A stretch of DNA of 64,000 nucleotides from Anoplopoma fimbria (taxonomy: Eukaryota > Chordata > Actinopteri > Perciformes > Anoplopomatidae). Position numbers and translations under genes: made by a program. The stretch is taken from NCBI RefSeq assembly GCF_027596085.1, contig NC_072454.1:25065975-25129974 (forward strand), written 5' to 3'. Below the pieces are notes generated by a model. That model was not told where the DNA came from, did not search any database, and saw nothing but the letters and a program-made list of their open reading frames with translations. Below are positions 14,847 to 26,454 of this stretch, one piece after another; the stretch's first letter is position 1; every line of letters starts with the position of its first letter.

Positions 14847-17800
14847 TCAGATTCTCTCCTCCTCTTGGAGTCTGCTGCTCAGTTTGTCCAGAACGTTGTT
14901 GAGCTCCATGTTCTTGTTTAACTTCAGGTAGAAGTCCTTCCTTATTGGATGAATGGTCAGCCAATCAGCAGCCACTTCTGCCAGCAGACGGATCATTTTC
15001 TCCATTTCACCTGTTTGTTGGAGAGGAGGAAGACCGATTCACATTGAAGTTCTTTTCCGAACGCTATTAGAAGACAGCAACTAGTATTCTACTGCAAAAT
15101 AATGTTGAAAGCTGTAGTTAAATGCCGTTTGCCCCAGCTTTTTCTACTTGCCATTTAGCAGTTAAAAATAGGAATACCAAAAAACATTGCATGTAGGTTG
15201 GTTCTCAGTTACTTCTTATTGTTTGAACCAACCTGTACTGAGAGCAGATCTGTAGCTGGCCACCATCCTGTTACAGGCCACTTCCATAATTAAAGATTGT
15301 TTCTTCTCTGCAACAAAAACGTTCCGGAGAATCCTGGCAAGCTCAGGAAGCCGTGACATCATCAGCAGGCGCTCCTCTTGTATGGGGTTTCGTGTCATGG
15401 CTGCCTGGAGCTTCTGGGCCTCTTTTGCACGAATCTGAAAACACCAACAAAACAGCACATGGATTAATCACAACATGGTTTTTTTTGGTGGGGCAAAGGC
15501 CAATTCAGCCAGGTTCATAATACACATCAAGTCAAGTCCAAACTGCCCACCCCAGCACTAATATACCCTGCCCCCTCTTGGTCTACCTACTCTGTCCAGC
15601 AGTGACTGGGACACTCCTTTTAAGGACGTTGGGACCTGAACTGCAGGGGCGGTCGATGGAGCGGATACTTGGGGGACTGTTGGGTTCTGTGGAGATGCTG
15701 GCTCCTTACTCTCTGCAGCTTTATCTTCTGTCTTCTGAGCCAGGGAAATCAGAGCCTTCTCCATCTGATCCCAGGACAAGCAAATAATTCCATTTGATTT
15801 AGACATGATTATTCACTTATTATGCACAATCCAATAGGCATCATAAAAATAAAGTGTGACATTTAAACATTACCCATTGACTGTACATTAATCTTAATGT
15901 CAAAACATGACCACTTTAAAATGAACACAGTACCTTGGGCGTTATGAGTGATCGAGCCGTGTCCAGCACCTCCTGAGCAGTGGCCAGTTTGTCAGTGTAA
16001 GGAGGCTGAGGCAGCGAGCTAGTTAAGACAGCTGGGACAGTGTCCACATTAAAGCGAGGATGCCAGCGGGTCAGTTTGTCTTCAGGAACAGACACTGGAG
16101 GAACTAACAAGGACAGGAAGATCTGCAGACAGACAGGGTTCATAAACATTTATACATACATATAGTTTTGTAATCTATGTCAAAATGTACCACAGTGAAT
16201 GTTAACCAAAATTAAAAGACAAACTATGTTGTGGATAATGACTTGAAAACCTGGCTTGGGTCTCACCAAAATAACATTGGTGAGATTCATGTTTGGTGGT
16301 CGTGTTTTCAAATGCCGGGGTGCTGGGAAGCAGAAGCGGTGGGCTATGGGGGATGACTCCCACCATAGCCAGGAGGCATCTCCCCCTGGTGGACCTGGCT
16401 CACCAGCCAAGGCGACCCAGCAGCAGGGGCCCATTGTTCCTCTTTCCCAGCTACCAAGCATTGGAAAACCAGGGCCACTCTGCTCTTAGAGCAGAGATCG
16501 ATGTCAAGTTGGCCGGATCATAATCTTTCTCAAGCCATGTCTTATGAGTTACTTGTCCAAGTGAACCCCTGGCATTGCACAAATTTAGCTGCATCACAGC
16601 TCCAACAATTACTTTAACATCCCTATATGAAATCAAAAGGAAACCATGTTAGAGCAGCTGCTGACCTTGTGGTGCCGTTTGACAATAGAGAGCAGATTCA
16701 GTTGGAAGATGCGTCTTCTCTCCAGGAGGCTAGAGGCTGACAGGACAGGACGCGCCTCATTCTGGTCTGAGGACAACAACACACCAGTTACTAAATTAAC
16801 ACATAAAAAGGCAGAGGACACATCATTTATAAAAAAGGCACCTGCCATTACACCCACAGTTTATGTATATCCCATTTAACGATGTGTTTAAATGGTGAAC
16901 TAAACAGAGTTGTAATAGATATTACAATGAGCCAACTTCTAATATTTTGAGCAGAAGATCTTAACAACTATGAAAAGGGTGTATTAACCAGAGAAAATGA
17001 CAGGCTCTACAGTGAGCTGGTAGCCGCCCTTCTTAATGCTGCTGTTGAAGGTTGGGACATTCTTCTCCTGTCTGAATGTGTAGGCCTCAGGAAACACTGT
17101 CTTTATCTGACCAACATGGCTCTCCTCAAACCGCCTGTAAGGGGGATAAAGAAAATAGTCAAACATTAGCTTCTACAGTCTGCAGCCAGTTCAGGGCGAC
17201 CGTGGCTCTGTGAAAAGAGCTGTCGTCCTTTAACCAAAAGGTTGGTGTTCTCCCTCAGCTCCAACTGTCAAGGGGGTGAAGTGTCTTCGAGCGAGACACT
17301 GAACCATACGTTTCCCTCAGGGGGCTTGGCTACACCATCTGCTCCTGAATGCGTAGGGCAGGTTGAATGTTAAGGTCAAATTTCATGTATGCAACTGTTG
17401 TAATGAAAGGATTGCGGTTTATAAATCCAAATACTTCTGGAAAATCTATGTGTAGAAGGCAGATTTTGGGGTGGTGATAATTATAATTACAAATAAGATG
17501 AGCCGGGTATTGGAAAACGGAAAAAACCTTGAGGGAAATGGTGCCAAATTTTGGAGCTTTGAGGCACTGTGCATATTACTTCGTTTACATTTTAAAACAT
17601 ATCTTTTGCCATCTTTGCACCGAGCGTCCACAGTAGGCCGTAGTTTGAGAGCACTGAAAACGCTCCCGAGGACGGATCCATTTGAAAACGCCAGGTTTCC
17701 CCGATAGTGTTTATGGCGGAAACTGAGAAGTTGGGAAATGTTGAGGTATGCACCCGCTTTCGTTATTTGATTGGGTCTTAGGAGTTACGACGTGTCCTTC

Positions 17801-20800
17801 CCTGATTCGTCACGCCCTTACCACTTGACCCTTTTCGGGAAGAAAACAAACAGCCTTGATTACCAATCGACTACCAGGTTAATTCAACATGACCACTAAC
17901 TGTGCAGTTAAATGCTGCATTTTATAATTCTGCTACTGCCGCGTGCGGAGGAAGCAGCTGTTATTGTGGCGATTAGTGAGCAGCATGTCCAGCAGGGTTA
18001 TCAGTTTAGTAACTGTTTATTTTAAAGTAAATTTGATGTCTGTGTGGGAGAGATAGAGTTAGACCTGCAGGGTTGTAACTAAGTTTGAAAAATAAAACTT
18101 CTAAAACCTTCCATGAAATTTGTCTGTTTGAGTTTATAGAAGAATATTTTAGAAGAAGTTTTTAAGTAATAATAATAATAATAATAAAGCCTTTATTAGT
18201 CCCACAACGGGGAAATTACAATTCTCTGCATTTAACCCATCCCGGAGGAGCAGTTGGCTGCTAAGAAGCGCCCGGGGAGCAACTGGGGGTTAGGTGTCTT
18301 GCTCAAGGACACCTCGGCATGTTGACTATAGAGGGGTTCGAACCACCAACCTTGTGGTTACGGGAAGAGCGCTCTACCTGGTGTGCCACAGCCGTATCAA
18401 GCAAGACTGTCATTATTGTCGTATTATCTGTAACCAAGCAACCAATGCACTTCCTTTTTACACCGGCAACCGCATGCTCAGTGTACGTGAATAGTTATGT
18501 GATATTCGTTTTCAGGGAAGCTAGTCCGGATGGAAATTACTTTGAAAGAGATGCTGAAACACCCGGATGGACAGTGATCGTTTTAAAACAAAAACATACA
18601 ATTGTGGATGTAACCCAAGAAGCAGAAGAAACAAGACCAAGATGGGTTGCTGAGTGTACATTAATGAGAAAAAAAAAATGAACTTTTTCGATTTTAGCAA
18701 ATGGCTGCAATGAAACAAAGGGTGAAAAATTTAAAGGGGTCTGAATACTTTCCGTACCCACTGTATACCTGCAAGCAACATCACAAATGTTCTAACATGC
18801 AATCCAACTTAAAATAAGTATGGTTAGGGTTTACCCTATACTTGTGCTCTGCCGCCAAAATTTCACACAATCTGCCATACCTGAAACTTAGAAAAATCTT
18901 ATTTATAGCCGGCAATCCCCCCCGTTCCTCCACTTACTTGTGCATCATGTCCTGAACTCCCCGTTTGATCTTGCCAAAGGTGGCTGTCTCGCAGCGGTTA
19001 TGCAGCATGGCCACCAACGTGTCCATACTCCTGAACATCTCTGCCAGCACCTTGTACTGGAAAGGCAGGGTCAGGCTTGGTGGTGCCGCCTGGGCAAGAG
19101 CGTGGTACCGCTGGTATGCTGGCTGCCCGGTACTGAGGAACAAGGAAAAACATTTTGGCTTCTGGTTGGGACTTTGGTTAGGGGTGATGTAGTGTTCCAC
19201 CTGCACAGTACATAGTTTTTTGGCTATAGTCGTGTTTTACATGCTCACCTGTCCTCACTCAGCTTGCTCTCCTCGGCTTCTCTCTCCTCCTTCCTCCGTT
19301 GAGCTTTTGATGCAAGCTCTTTGACTCGGGCTAGAGTGAACTTAAGGGGCTTTGCATCTGAGGCAGCAAGTGGGATGGTTTGGGGGACAGGTGGGGTTGT
19401 TTTGTGAGGAGCTGAACCGGCTGGAGACAAGGAGGATGTGGAAGCTGAAGCAGGGGAAGAAGCGCTGGTTATTTCCTCTGTGCGTTTCTTGATCCTCTGA
19501 AGGCGAGACTTGAGGGTTGCAATGCTCTCTTTACACAAAGCCTGACAGAAAGGGGAATTTCCATGCAGATTAATTTGGGATGCAAGTAAAGTTAGTCAAT
19601 ATATTTGTATATCTATAGTTGTACAGAGACAAACCAACAAGAATGCACTACTAACCAAGTATGCCACTTGGATTAATTGTTATCTATTACTACTAGGCGG
19701 CAATGGGCTCCACTGTTGACATGCACTTTAAATATCATGAAAACATGCTGTAGTTTATCCGCTACAAATACTCACCCGAGTACCTAATGTGGATTTTAGC
19801 CCATCTACCCCAAATTTGATCAGCATCAGCATTTTTACTTTCCATAGTCATATCAGAATACGTCATTGTTACAGTTATTCTGCAATACTGCAGTTAGCAA
19901 ACACAAGTATGTGTTCACCTGGTGCTGGCTGGTACTATGCAGCACCAACTGTATTTAACAATATTTCTAGGTTTCTGGAGAACTGCACACCCCTGCAACA
20001 TGAACACAATCGTATGTGCACAGACGCATAATTGGAGGCCTGATAAATATAGCTGTAACTGGGTAGGTTTCTAATTTCTACACGCAGTGTTTAGTTCACC
20101 AATCAATGATTATAAATTCAGTTTTATCACAAATGTTGAGGCATTCAGGGGGCAACAACAGACTGCTTAGATTTGTCATCATTGTATCACTCCCAAGCAA
20201 GGCACTAGTGTCCAGTCAGTGGTGTGACTGGACACTAGTGACGCATAAAGTTCTGGAAAGTGTTACCGTGCTATCCTGTCCTTTATTGTTCTTGCGGTTG
20301 ACCCCCCTCTGTGGACAGCTGTTGGTTTGGACGTGAAGGTGGTTCTCAGCCTTCTGTCCAGAAACAGGGGCTGCCGGAGCTGAGTGCTGATGAGAGCCCT
20401 CACTGGACATGGATCTGACTACAGCCTGGACATACAAAACAGTGTGAATCTAAATGTGCAATAAAGTGTTTTTCGCAAACTCGCAACCAAAAAGTAGGCA
20501 AACAATGTTTTTTAGCCAAATTATGAAAACGAGCCTGTGAAGTTAAGCATGCAGCATGTGGTGGGACACAACCTTGAGCGGAACTTAACAGATATCTATC
20601 TTTATTTTGTTGTATAGTATGTGTATTTATTGTCTGTGTAGTTGTATAGTATGTGTATTTATTGTCTGTGTAGTTGTATAGTATGTGTATTTATTGTCTG
20701 TGTAGTTGTATAGTATGTGTATTTATTGTCTGTGTAGTTGTATAGTATGTGTATTTATTGTCTGTGTAGTTGTATAGTATGTGTATTTATTGTCTGTGTA

Positions 20801-21804
20801 GTTGTATAGTATGTGTATTTATTGTCTGTGTAGTTGTATAGTATGTATATTGTATTGTATAGTATGTGTATTTATTGTCTGTGTAGTTGTATAGTATGTG
20901 TATTTATTGTCTGTGTAGTTGTATAGTATGTGTATTTATTGTCTGTGTAGTTGTATAGTATGTGTATTTATTGTCTGTGTAGTTGTATAGTATGTGTATT
21001 TATTGTCTGTGTAGTTGTATAGTATGTGTATTTATTGTCTGTGTAGTTGTAGTTGTATAGTATGTGTATTTATTGTCTGTGTAGTTGTATAGTATGTGTA
21101 TTTATTGTCTGTGTAGTTGTATAGTATGTGTATTTATTGTCTGTGTAGTTGTATAGTATGTGTATTTATTGTCTGTGTAGTTGTATAGTATGTGTATTTA
21201 TTGTCTGTGTAGTTGTATATTGTATTGTATAGTATGTATTTATTGTCTGTGTAGTTGTATAGTATGTGTATTTATTGTCTGTGTAGTTGTATAGTATGTG
21301 TACTTATTGTCTGTGTCTGTGTAGTTGAGCTGCTGTAACACTGGGGATCAATAAAGGAATATAATAATAACATAATAATAATGGACGTTAGGTTACCTGC
21401 GGTGTGTCTTGGGGGAGGACCAGCTTCTTCCTGGCCTTGGTTCTGGTTCCTCTCTCCTGGACGGTCACGACCTCCTCTCGTCTCTTCTTGGCCGTGCTGT
21501 GGTCGGCGGTGGCTGAAAGCACTCCGACCTCAAACTCGGCCGAGGTCCGCTTCGGGGTCCGGGGACTGGAGGTGGGGTCGTCGGTCGCATTACTTACAAC
21601 ACGAACCCCGTCGTTCAGCTCCACTGCCTCGTCGATAACTCTGACAAACTCTTCATGGACGGAGGACGAGCAGAGGAAGCCATTGTTTCTGGAGGATGTT
21701 GACCTGGTGCCGACAGCTGCTCTCCCGTGCTGCTTGGCTGGCTTCAGACAGCTGAGACTTCTCTTTTTCTGAGAAAAGAAATCAGTAACTCGAGCCTGAG
21801 ACAT
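14847..21804 (-). CDS. cdt1: DNA replication licensing factor Cdt1, ten exons, complete
   Basis: Exons on the minus strand: 21804-21397, 20425-20267, 19541-19249, 19132-18938, 17134-16989, 16766-16666, 16122-15934, 15764-15591, 15434-15233, 15010-14847. All phases agree, giving 676 residues plus TGA. Cdt1 helps load MCM2-7 on origins with ORC and Cdc6 in the nucleus, and is destroyed in S phase. The N-terminus [14 protein letters not shown] is a PCNA-binding PIP degron (Q3, V6, T7, D8, F9, F10) with the basic residue at the +4 position (K14) used by CRL4-Cdt2. Next is a Ser/Lys-rich disordered stretch (exons 1-3), the central winged-helix/geminin-binding domain ([40 protein letters not shown], exons 4-6), and the C-terminal winged-helix MCM-binding domain ([46 protein letters not shown], exons 8-10). 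The start was chosen for the PIP box at residue 3. Two donors are weak (gttaat after exon 5, gttggt after exon 9). Confidence 0.97.
16255..16510. other. GC-rich island in cdt1 intron 6, origin unknown
   Basis: A 250-bp stretch much richer in G and C than the surrounding intron, with open frames on both strands and a partial hairpin (ggctatgg ... ccatagcc, about 16342-16371). No protein family recognised; possibly a piece of a mobile element. Confidence 0.35.
17190..17410 (+). mobile_element. degenerate tRNA-derived SINE in cdt1 intron 4
   Basis: The head has a tRNA-like order, gaccgtggctctgtg, then cctttaaccaaaaggttgg and a decayed B-box-like ttctccctcagctcc. It resembles the SINE at 57950-58185, including the later gacactgaacc block. 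Diverged, with an unclear 3' end. Confidence 0.6.
17480..18000. mobile_element. possible non-autonomous DNA element relic
   Basis: Contains gaaaacg-type and gtccac blocks (ggaaaacgg, gcgtccacag, gaaaacgctc, gaaaacgcc) that recall a dispersed teleost MITE-like family. No intact terminal inverted repeats located. Low-confidence call; otherwise ordinary cdt1 intron 4 sequence. Confidence 0.25.
18168..18395 (-). mobile_element. tRNA-headed SINE with LINE-like tail, antisense to cdt1-opposite strand
   Basis: Read on the minus strand it begins with a tRNA-like head (A-box-like ggtagagcgctcttcccgt, B box ggttcgaacccc at about 18334-18345), continues through gaggtgtccttgagcaagac and gctccccgggcgcttcttag, and ends gggactaataaagg followed by an ATT microsatellite (18168-18187). 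The 3' tail copies the LINE tail type seen at 23640. A truncated second copy is at 31588-31762. Confidence 0.85.
18685..18763. mobile_element. one terminal inverted repeat of a Tc1-like transposon
   Basis: aaaggggtctgaatactttccgtacccactg followed by TA (18764-18765) is the characteristic Tc1-type terminus as read outward, preceded by gctgcaatgaaacaaagg. No transposase or opposite terminus was found nearby, so this is an orphan end. Confidence 0.7.
20203..20240. repeat. perfect 16-bp inverted repeat in cdt1 intron 2
   Basis: Arms 20203-20218 (cactagtgtccagtca) and 20225-20240 are exact reverse complements around a 6-base loop. On the transcript it lies 27-64 nt downstream of the exon 2 donor. 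Confidence 0.95.
20595..21381 (+). mobile_element. 5'-truncated LINE 3' end (copy 3) in cdt1 intron 1
   Basis: Starts at tctatctttattttgttg, the same sequence that precedes the array in copy 2, then carries the 32-bp minisatellite (about 20608-21325) and a tail gctgctgtaacactggggat, caataaagg and AATAAT repeats to about 21381. It retains only some 14 bp upstream of the array, so it is a severely 5'-truncated insertion. The tail stops about 15 bp from the cdt1 exon 1 donor (exon edge 21397). Confidence 0.85.
20608..21325 (+). repeat. 32-bp minisatellite, LINE 3' UTR copy 3
   Basis: About 22 units of the 32-bp repeat, more homogeneous than copy 1, with two disrupted points (around 20840-20865 and 21215-21235) that share a tatattgtattgtatagtatg variant. 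Confidence 0.92.
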
Positions 21805-21884
21805 GTTCCTGCTGCTTGGAGTGGACACGGGAACCTACAATCCTCTGAAGTCTGTAACGGTATAAATACTGTCCCATCGACAAC

Positions 21885-21965
21885 CGACTTCCGGAAACAT
21901 TCACACTTAACCGGAAGGAGAAAGGAAATTCGCGCGAAATTATCGAAGCCACGCCTCTTCCGGTC
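21885..21965 (-). promoter_or_regulatory. cdt1: cdt1 core promoter with E2F-like and ETS-like sites
   Basis: ttcgcgcgaaa at 21929-21939 is a near-palindromic E2F-type site about 125 bp upstream of the cdt1 ATG. GGAA-core ETS-like sites occur at about 21889-21896 (cttccgga), 21911-21917 (ccggaag) and 21957-21963 (cttccgg). E2F control fits the known G1/S expression of Cdt1. No TATA box. Confidence 0.65.
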
Positions 21966-22009
21966 CTTTTCCTAGATGATAAAATAGGGATGGGCCATGA
22001 TGATGATGA

Positions 22010-22400
22010 CCTGAGCAGTTATTTAACATTTATGTCTTGTATAAGAAAAATACTAGTTATCAGCTCTGCTGTTGATTTATTACTTTTTGATTTATTATTT
22101 GATGTATATTTGAATTGTATTCGTATTTGTTTACTGCACTTATCCTATTCGTAGTAGTTTGTAGCACTTATTATATTCGTATTAGTCTGTTGCAATTATT
22201 GTTTTCGTAGTAATTTGCCTCTGCACTATACTTTTGCTCTGGTTTATGCTTTAAGATGCTTGTTTAAGAAAGGAGATGCACTGATGACTTCTGGTGACTA
22301 GTAGTTCTCTTGAATACCTATGTTGAATACACTTCCTGTAAGTCGCTTTGGATAAAAGCGTCTGCTAAATGACTGTAATGTAATGTAATGTAATGTAATA
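22010..22400 (-). mobile_element. non-autonomous element with tagcagacgctttta-type end, inverted
   Basis: Blocks cttttgctctggtttatgct, gacttctggtgactagtag, gaatacacttcctgtaagtc and gctttggataaaagcgtctg are the reverse complement of 58735-58885. The end is a tgtaa pentamer run (22375-22399). A common teleost family; class not determined. Confidence 0.75.
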
Positions 22401-22619
22401 TTTGATTTGTATGGCGACACTAACCCATCCTTTTCGTACTATCCCAAAGCCCACATAGATATGTGTATTACAAAATCATACACATCAGAAAAATGTAATA
22501 TTTTAGTAATATATAATATTAAGAAATCTTTCTGTTCAACTTAATTTAAAGAAAGTTTCCAAAGCAATAAGAAATAGAGTCTTCATATTATATACATTTC
22601 TTTAATGTTAATGAATGAC

Positions 22620-22870
22620 ATTTATAGCATAGGCACCCTTCCTCCTCCTTACATCTGCTCTGTGGCCTTGGATCTCAATTAGACTTGAACACAAACAGCT
22701 TTTCATATCACAACCTGTCTTTATCTCTGTGAGAGTCGCAGGTCCAGTTAACGGCACACAGAACAAACTAGATTACAGTATGGAGGTATCACACAGCATG
22801 GTTTTTTTGGGCTATGACACATTCATAATGAACTTAACAACATTCAGAGCAGCAAAGTGCTGAAACTTAG
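22620..22870 (-). repeat. unnamed interspersed repeat, copy 1 (inverted partner at 44620)
   Basis: Reverse-complement similarity to 44620-44930, including an almost exact block of about 60 bp (tgtgatacctccatactgta, atctagtttgttctgtgtgc as read at 44700-44743) and flanking weaker matches (ctttatctctgtgaga, gagatccaaggc). No ORF or terminal repeat recognised. Confidence 0.75.
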
Positions 22871-23524
22871 TCAATCTGGTCGCACAGAAATATATTATAT
22901 GACCACAACATGTGAAAAATGCATTAAGGGGCAGTGGCACATAATATGGTAATATTAGGTGTTGGCTCAACCGAAACAACACCAATGAACAATCAATTAG
23001 AATTTTTTGTCTTTTTGGACACATGAGCACATCCACGTAAACACATCCACATGAATATAGATGCAAGGGTCAGAGCTGATAAAGTACTATACTGTAACAG
23101 TGAGAAAAGACTAACGGTGGGCTAACCCATGTTTGTGACTGTAAGTGCGAGCCACCGGCTCAAGTGTAGCCATGTTGAGAGCCATTGAGAGGCCATTGAA
23201 ATGCTCCCAATCTTATATTATACACTTTTAAATAATCACAATTGCCTGTTAAAGGGAAAAAATGCAACACTTTCCTAAAACAGTATATATATATAGATTT
23301 ATACAAATATAATCCCTCTCAATGACTAGAAGTGTGTGACGGGTTCAGTGTCTGCAGAGAATCAACAGCCTATAAGCAATGTGAGCAGCCCATTCTCATT
23401 CCCAGATCAAACACTGCCACTTTGTCAAGCCCTTCGGCGTACTTAATTACAAGGTATGTGGTACTCTTTAGCGTCCTATACACAGAATCATAAGATACAG
23501 TTTAAATTATCTGAAAATGTATCT

Positions 23525-23690
23525 TTGTATCTTTAAGCTTGTCAGGAAGGCCAGCAGTGTGCTGGGGTGTCCACTGGATACGGTGGAGGTGGTGGGAGAC
23601 ACCCCTGATGAACAACACCTCTCACCCCATGCAAATTTCCCCGCTGCGGGACTAATAAAGGATTATCTTATCTCTTATCTTATCTCTTTC
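23525..23690 (+). mobile_element. LINE 3' remnant with C-terminal coding residue and tail
   Basis: A short translation KASSVLGCPLDTVEVVGD resembles the C-terminal coding region of teleost LINEs. It is followed by atttccccgctgcgggacta, ataaagg and TTATC-type repeats (23650-23690). 5'-truncated. Confidence 0.65.
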
Positions 23691-26340
23691 ATCGTTTTTA
23701 AAGAAATCAACCATGTCTAGTGTAATAGGGTGAAACTATAGGGTGGAATTGAATGTCTGTCTTTTTGACAATCATCAGCTGCCCTCACATATCATGATCA
23801 ATTGTAAGATTAATTAAACTACCTGCAACATTCATTAACACAACAGTATCCCCATTCAAAAAGCAGATTTACATTTTAGTACTCTGTGTTAATCATCTCT
23901 TAATTCATATGCACAAACCTCTTAACATCAACTCAGCTTCCCTTTTATCACTTACTTTGTGCTTCAGTTTCCTTTTGTTTTGCAAGTTTAGTAGACAGGC
24001 ACCACCATACAGCGTATGAGAGCAAGGGAAAGTAACTGGATTAAGTCAGCATATTAAGGCAGTAGTTCCTAACCTGACGGGGTACCAAGAAAAATCTGTG
24101 AGGTCACCAAAAAGGAGATCAAGGGAACCATGCAGCTCAGGCATTCCTCTATTTTACACTCACTATTCACATGCTCAATTTGATTGTCTACTTGTTTACA
24201 AAAAAGGAGCAATAAAACCCCCAGAAAATGTTTTTGGAGGTAATAATCAAACTTTCCTATTTGATGTATTTTGGGGGGATTCTGTCCTGAGATCCATGAG
24301 TCCAAGAACATACCTTTAGGAATTGCTGTTATGTCAGCTAAAAATAGAGATGACAAAATTGTCAAACTGTCAGCAGGCTAGTTTCACAGGAGGTTAAACA
24401 ATGGCTTGTGATACTGGGTCGGTTGTAATGCCTTGTGACCAAGTACTTTTTTTTATATTCAAAAAACCTAAAACCTTGCATTAACTTGATTACATGCTAA
24501 GTTAATAATAATCAGTTACCTACTAATAGGGTCAGGTCAGTAAGCCCTGATTACATATTTACAGTACATATAAAACTTTTTGTTGGCCGGTTAACTTCCG
24601 GTGAAGCCCCACGCTGACTTGAATTGGGATAAAATTATTTAATGGTACAGCTCTTTCAGACTTTCCGAATGTTATACTGCCGAAACGATCAAATGCTGAT
24701 GTGAGTGAATTTGCTGGGTTTGTGATGCTTAAAACTACTTAGGGAATTTTGGGAGTTGAGAACTTTGATGGTCTATCGCCCAACCCCTGCAGTGGCTCAC
24801 TGGGAACCTTCAAATATTTACTGTGACACGTCCACTCGCTCCATCGCCACACTTCAACTTTCTCACAAAACAAGCTCAGCTTCTGCTGATTCATAGACAA
24901 ATCCAGGCTGATTAGCACCTCATGATCTTTTACTCAACATGTCATTTTTGTGAACCTAGTGGCACGGCAAAATCACAGATTTGTGTACCGTGTGGTATCA
25001 CACGGTCGCTGAGGAGACGGTCCTCAGCGAGTTATAAGCGAAGTGAGAATTTTATGTGATTCACAAATATTTTTTGGCAAGCTGTGTGACTAAGAAATGT
25101 TGTTGATGCATAAGTCTCCAACACACCTGTTGATGTGCAAAAGCAACTGTGTAGAATAATTAATCGAAACAACACATTTGATGTAGACATAAGCACAAGG
25201 TGTCTGACTCAGGTTGCACAAAAATGTTACCATCAGATCTCCTGTGCATCATTGTGTCTTTAGAGAGCACACCACCACTGCAGCTAGAGTCTACAGGTAG
25301 AACAGATCCATGCTGCCTTCAACCGGCTGTTAATAGAGTCACTGGTACTTCTTACTGCCATGACAAAGAGAGCTTTGTTCTGCCTAGCTGGCATTAATGC
25401 CATAACCGCCGGTTGAAAAATCTGCATTATTATTTAGAATAAAGTTATTGTTCCGTCACATCAATTAACTAAATGGCACATATTGCCAAATTTCAGTTTC
25501 TGTTCATGCAGCTACAATAGTACATGTCAGGAATCCATTTAATAAAAAAGCACCATAAACCACCAAAAAGCATTCAGATTTTCTCTAAAAAAAGGAACTT
25601 TAAGCTCATTTAGCTGTCTACAACATCTGGAGGCTGGCAAGTATGCTTATCATCCATACCTATTCCTCAGTGACCAGGATTATTGACCTGGCTTATTATC
25701 TTTAAATCCTTTAAAATGTGATAAAAATTGATTTTCAGTGTGTATTTGTACGCTGGGGGGCGCCACTGATACACACAATGTAATTTATTCTGGTGTCGGA
25801 TAAGACATATATCCTACACCTAACATACAAGGAAGACCTACTTGTATTGATTGACCCAGTCATGTCAGAAAGTGCCAACCCAGCTACCAACAACACATCA
25901 TCTCAGAGCAGACACTTCACATCAAAACGTTGTAATCACACAGAAGCAGAGTCACAAGCTGTGCAGTGTTGGCTGAAAGTGAGAGGAATAGTGCAGCAGG
26001 GAGGTGACCAACCGAACAGCTGCTCAGTGGAGAATAGCTCCTCTATGAACGCCCTTCTGCCTGTGAATCACATTTTCCACCTACAACACTGTTACTTCAG
26101 ACTGGGCCCCTCCGAAGGAACACATGCAACAAAACCTTCCCTTCCTTACCGAGAACTTCACTGAGAGGAGCCGAGCTGGTCCACTCAGCTGAGAGCTTCA
26201 CACAAACAAGAAGACACATCCAATGATTGGAAAGTTTGTTTGAAGATTTTCTTCTGAAGTTTTTCGGTTTTTTTTATGGGAGATAATGAGCGAGTATCGG
26301 AATAATGCTGTATTCGTTCCTCTGTCACATGTAATCATTC
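23691..26340. other. cdt1-piezo1 spacer, no gene recognised
   Basis: 2.6 kb without an exon or a complete transposon that I can recognise. A 10-bp hairpin (25006-25030) and a T-run near the right end are the only structures noted. An open frame at 25793-26164 has no recognisable protein and is probably chance. Confidence 0.5.
25006..25030. repeat. perfect 10-bp inverted repeat
   Basis: tcgctgagga (25006-25015) and tcctcagcga (25021-25030) around a 5-base loop, between cdt1 and piezo1. Confidence 0.9.
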
Positions 26341-26410
26341 AACCCCGATGGATCGGGGTTTATTGATCGCCTCGGGGTTTATTGATCGCCTCGGGGTTTA
26401 TTGATCGCCT
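26341..26410 (+). promoter_or_regulatory. piezo1: piezo1 leader region: 9-bp hairpin and three tandem 19-bp repeats
   Basis: aaccccgat/atcggggtt (26341-26360) is a perfect 9-bp stem with a 2-base loop. Its second arm opens three exact copies of cggggtttattgatcgcct (26354-26372, 26373-26391, 26392-26410). The block ends 44 bp before the piezo1 start codon, so it is probably in the 5' UTR or core promoter; the transcription start is not known. Confidence 0.6.
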
Positions 26411-26454
26411 CTATCGTTGTTGATTATCGGAGTATTGATCTGTAGCCTACTGAA

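Noticed and set aside
18330..18395. Possible tRNA gene (A and B boxes)
   Set aside because: The tRNA-like part continues into a SINE body with a LINE-type tail and lacks an intact cloverleaf; the same holds at 17190, 40709 and 57950.
18319..18681. 120-codon frame in cdt1 intron 4
   Set aside because: It starts inside an antisense SINE and ends near a Tc1 terminus; no recognised protein.
21381..21828. Upstream start for Cdt1 at 21828 (eight extra residues)
   Set aside because: That codon is GTG, not ATG; the ATG at 21804 places the PIP degron at residue 3 as in other Cdt1 proteins.
25793..26164. 123-codon frame upstream of piezo1
   Set aside because: Begins with a non-ATG codon, has no recognisable domain and no splice or promoter support; probably chance.
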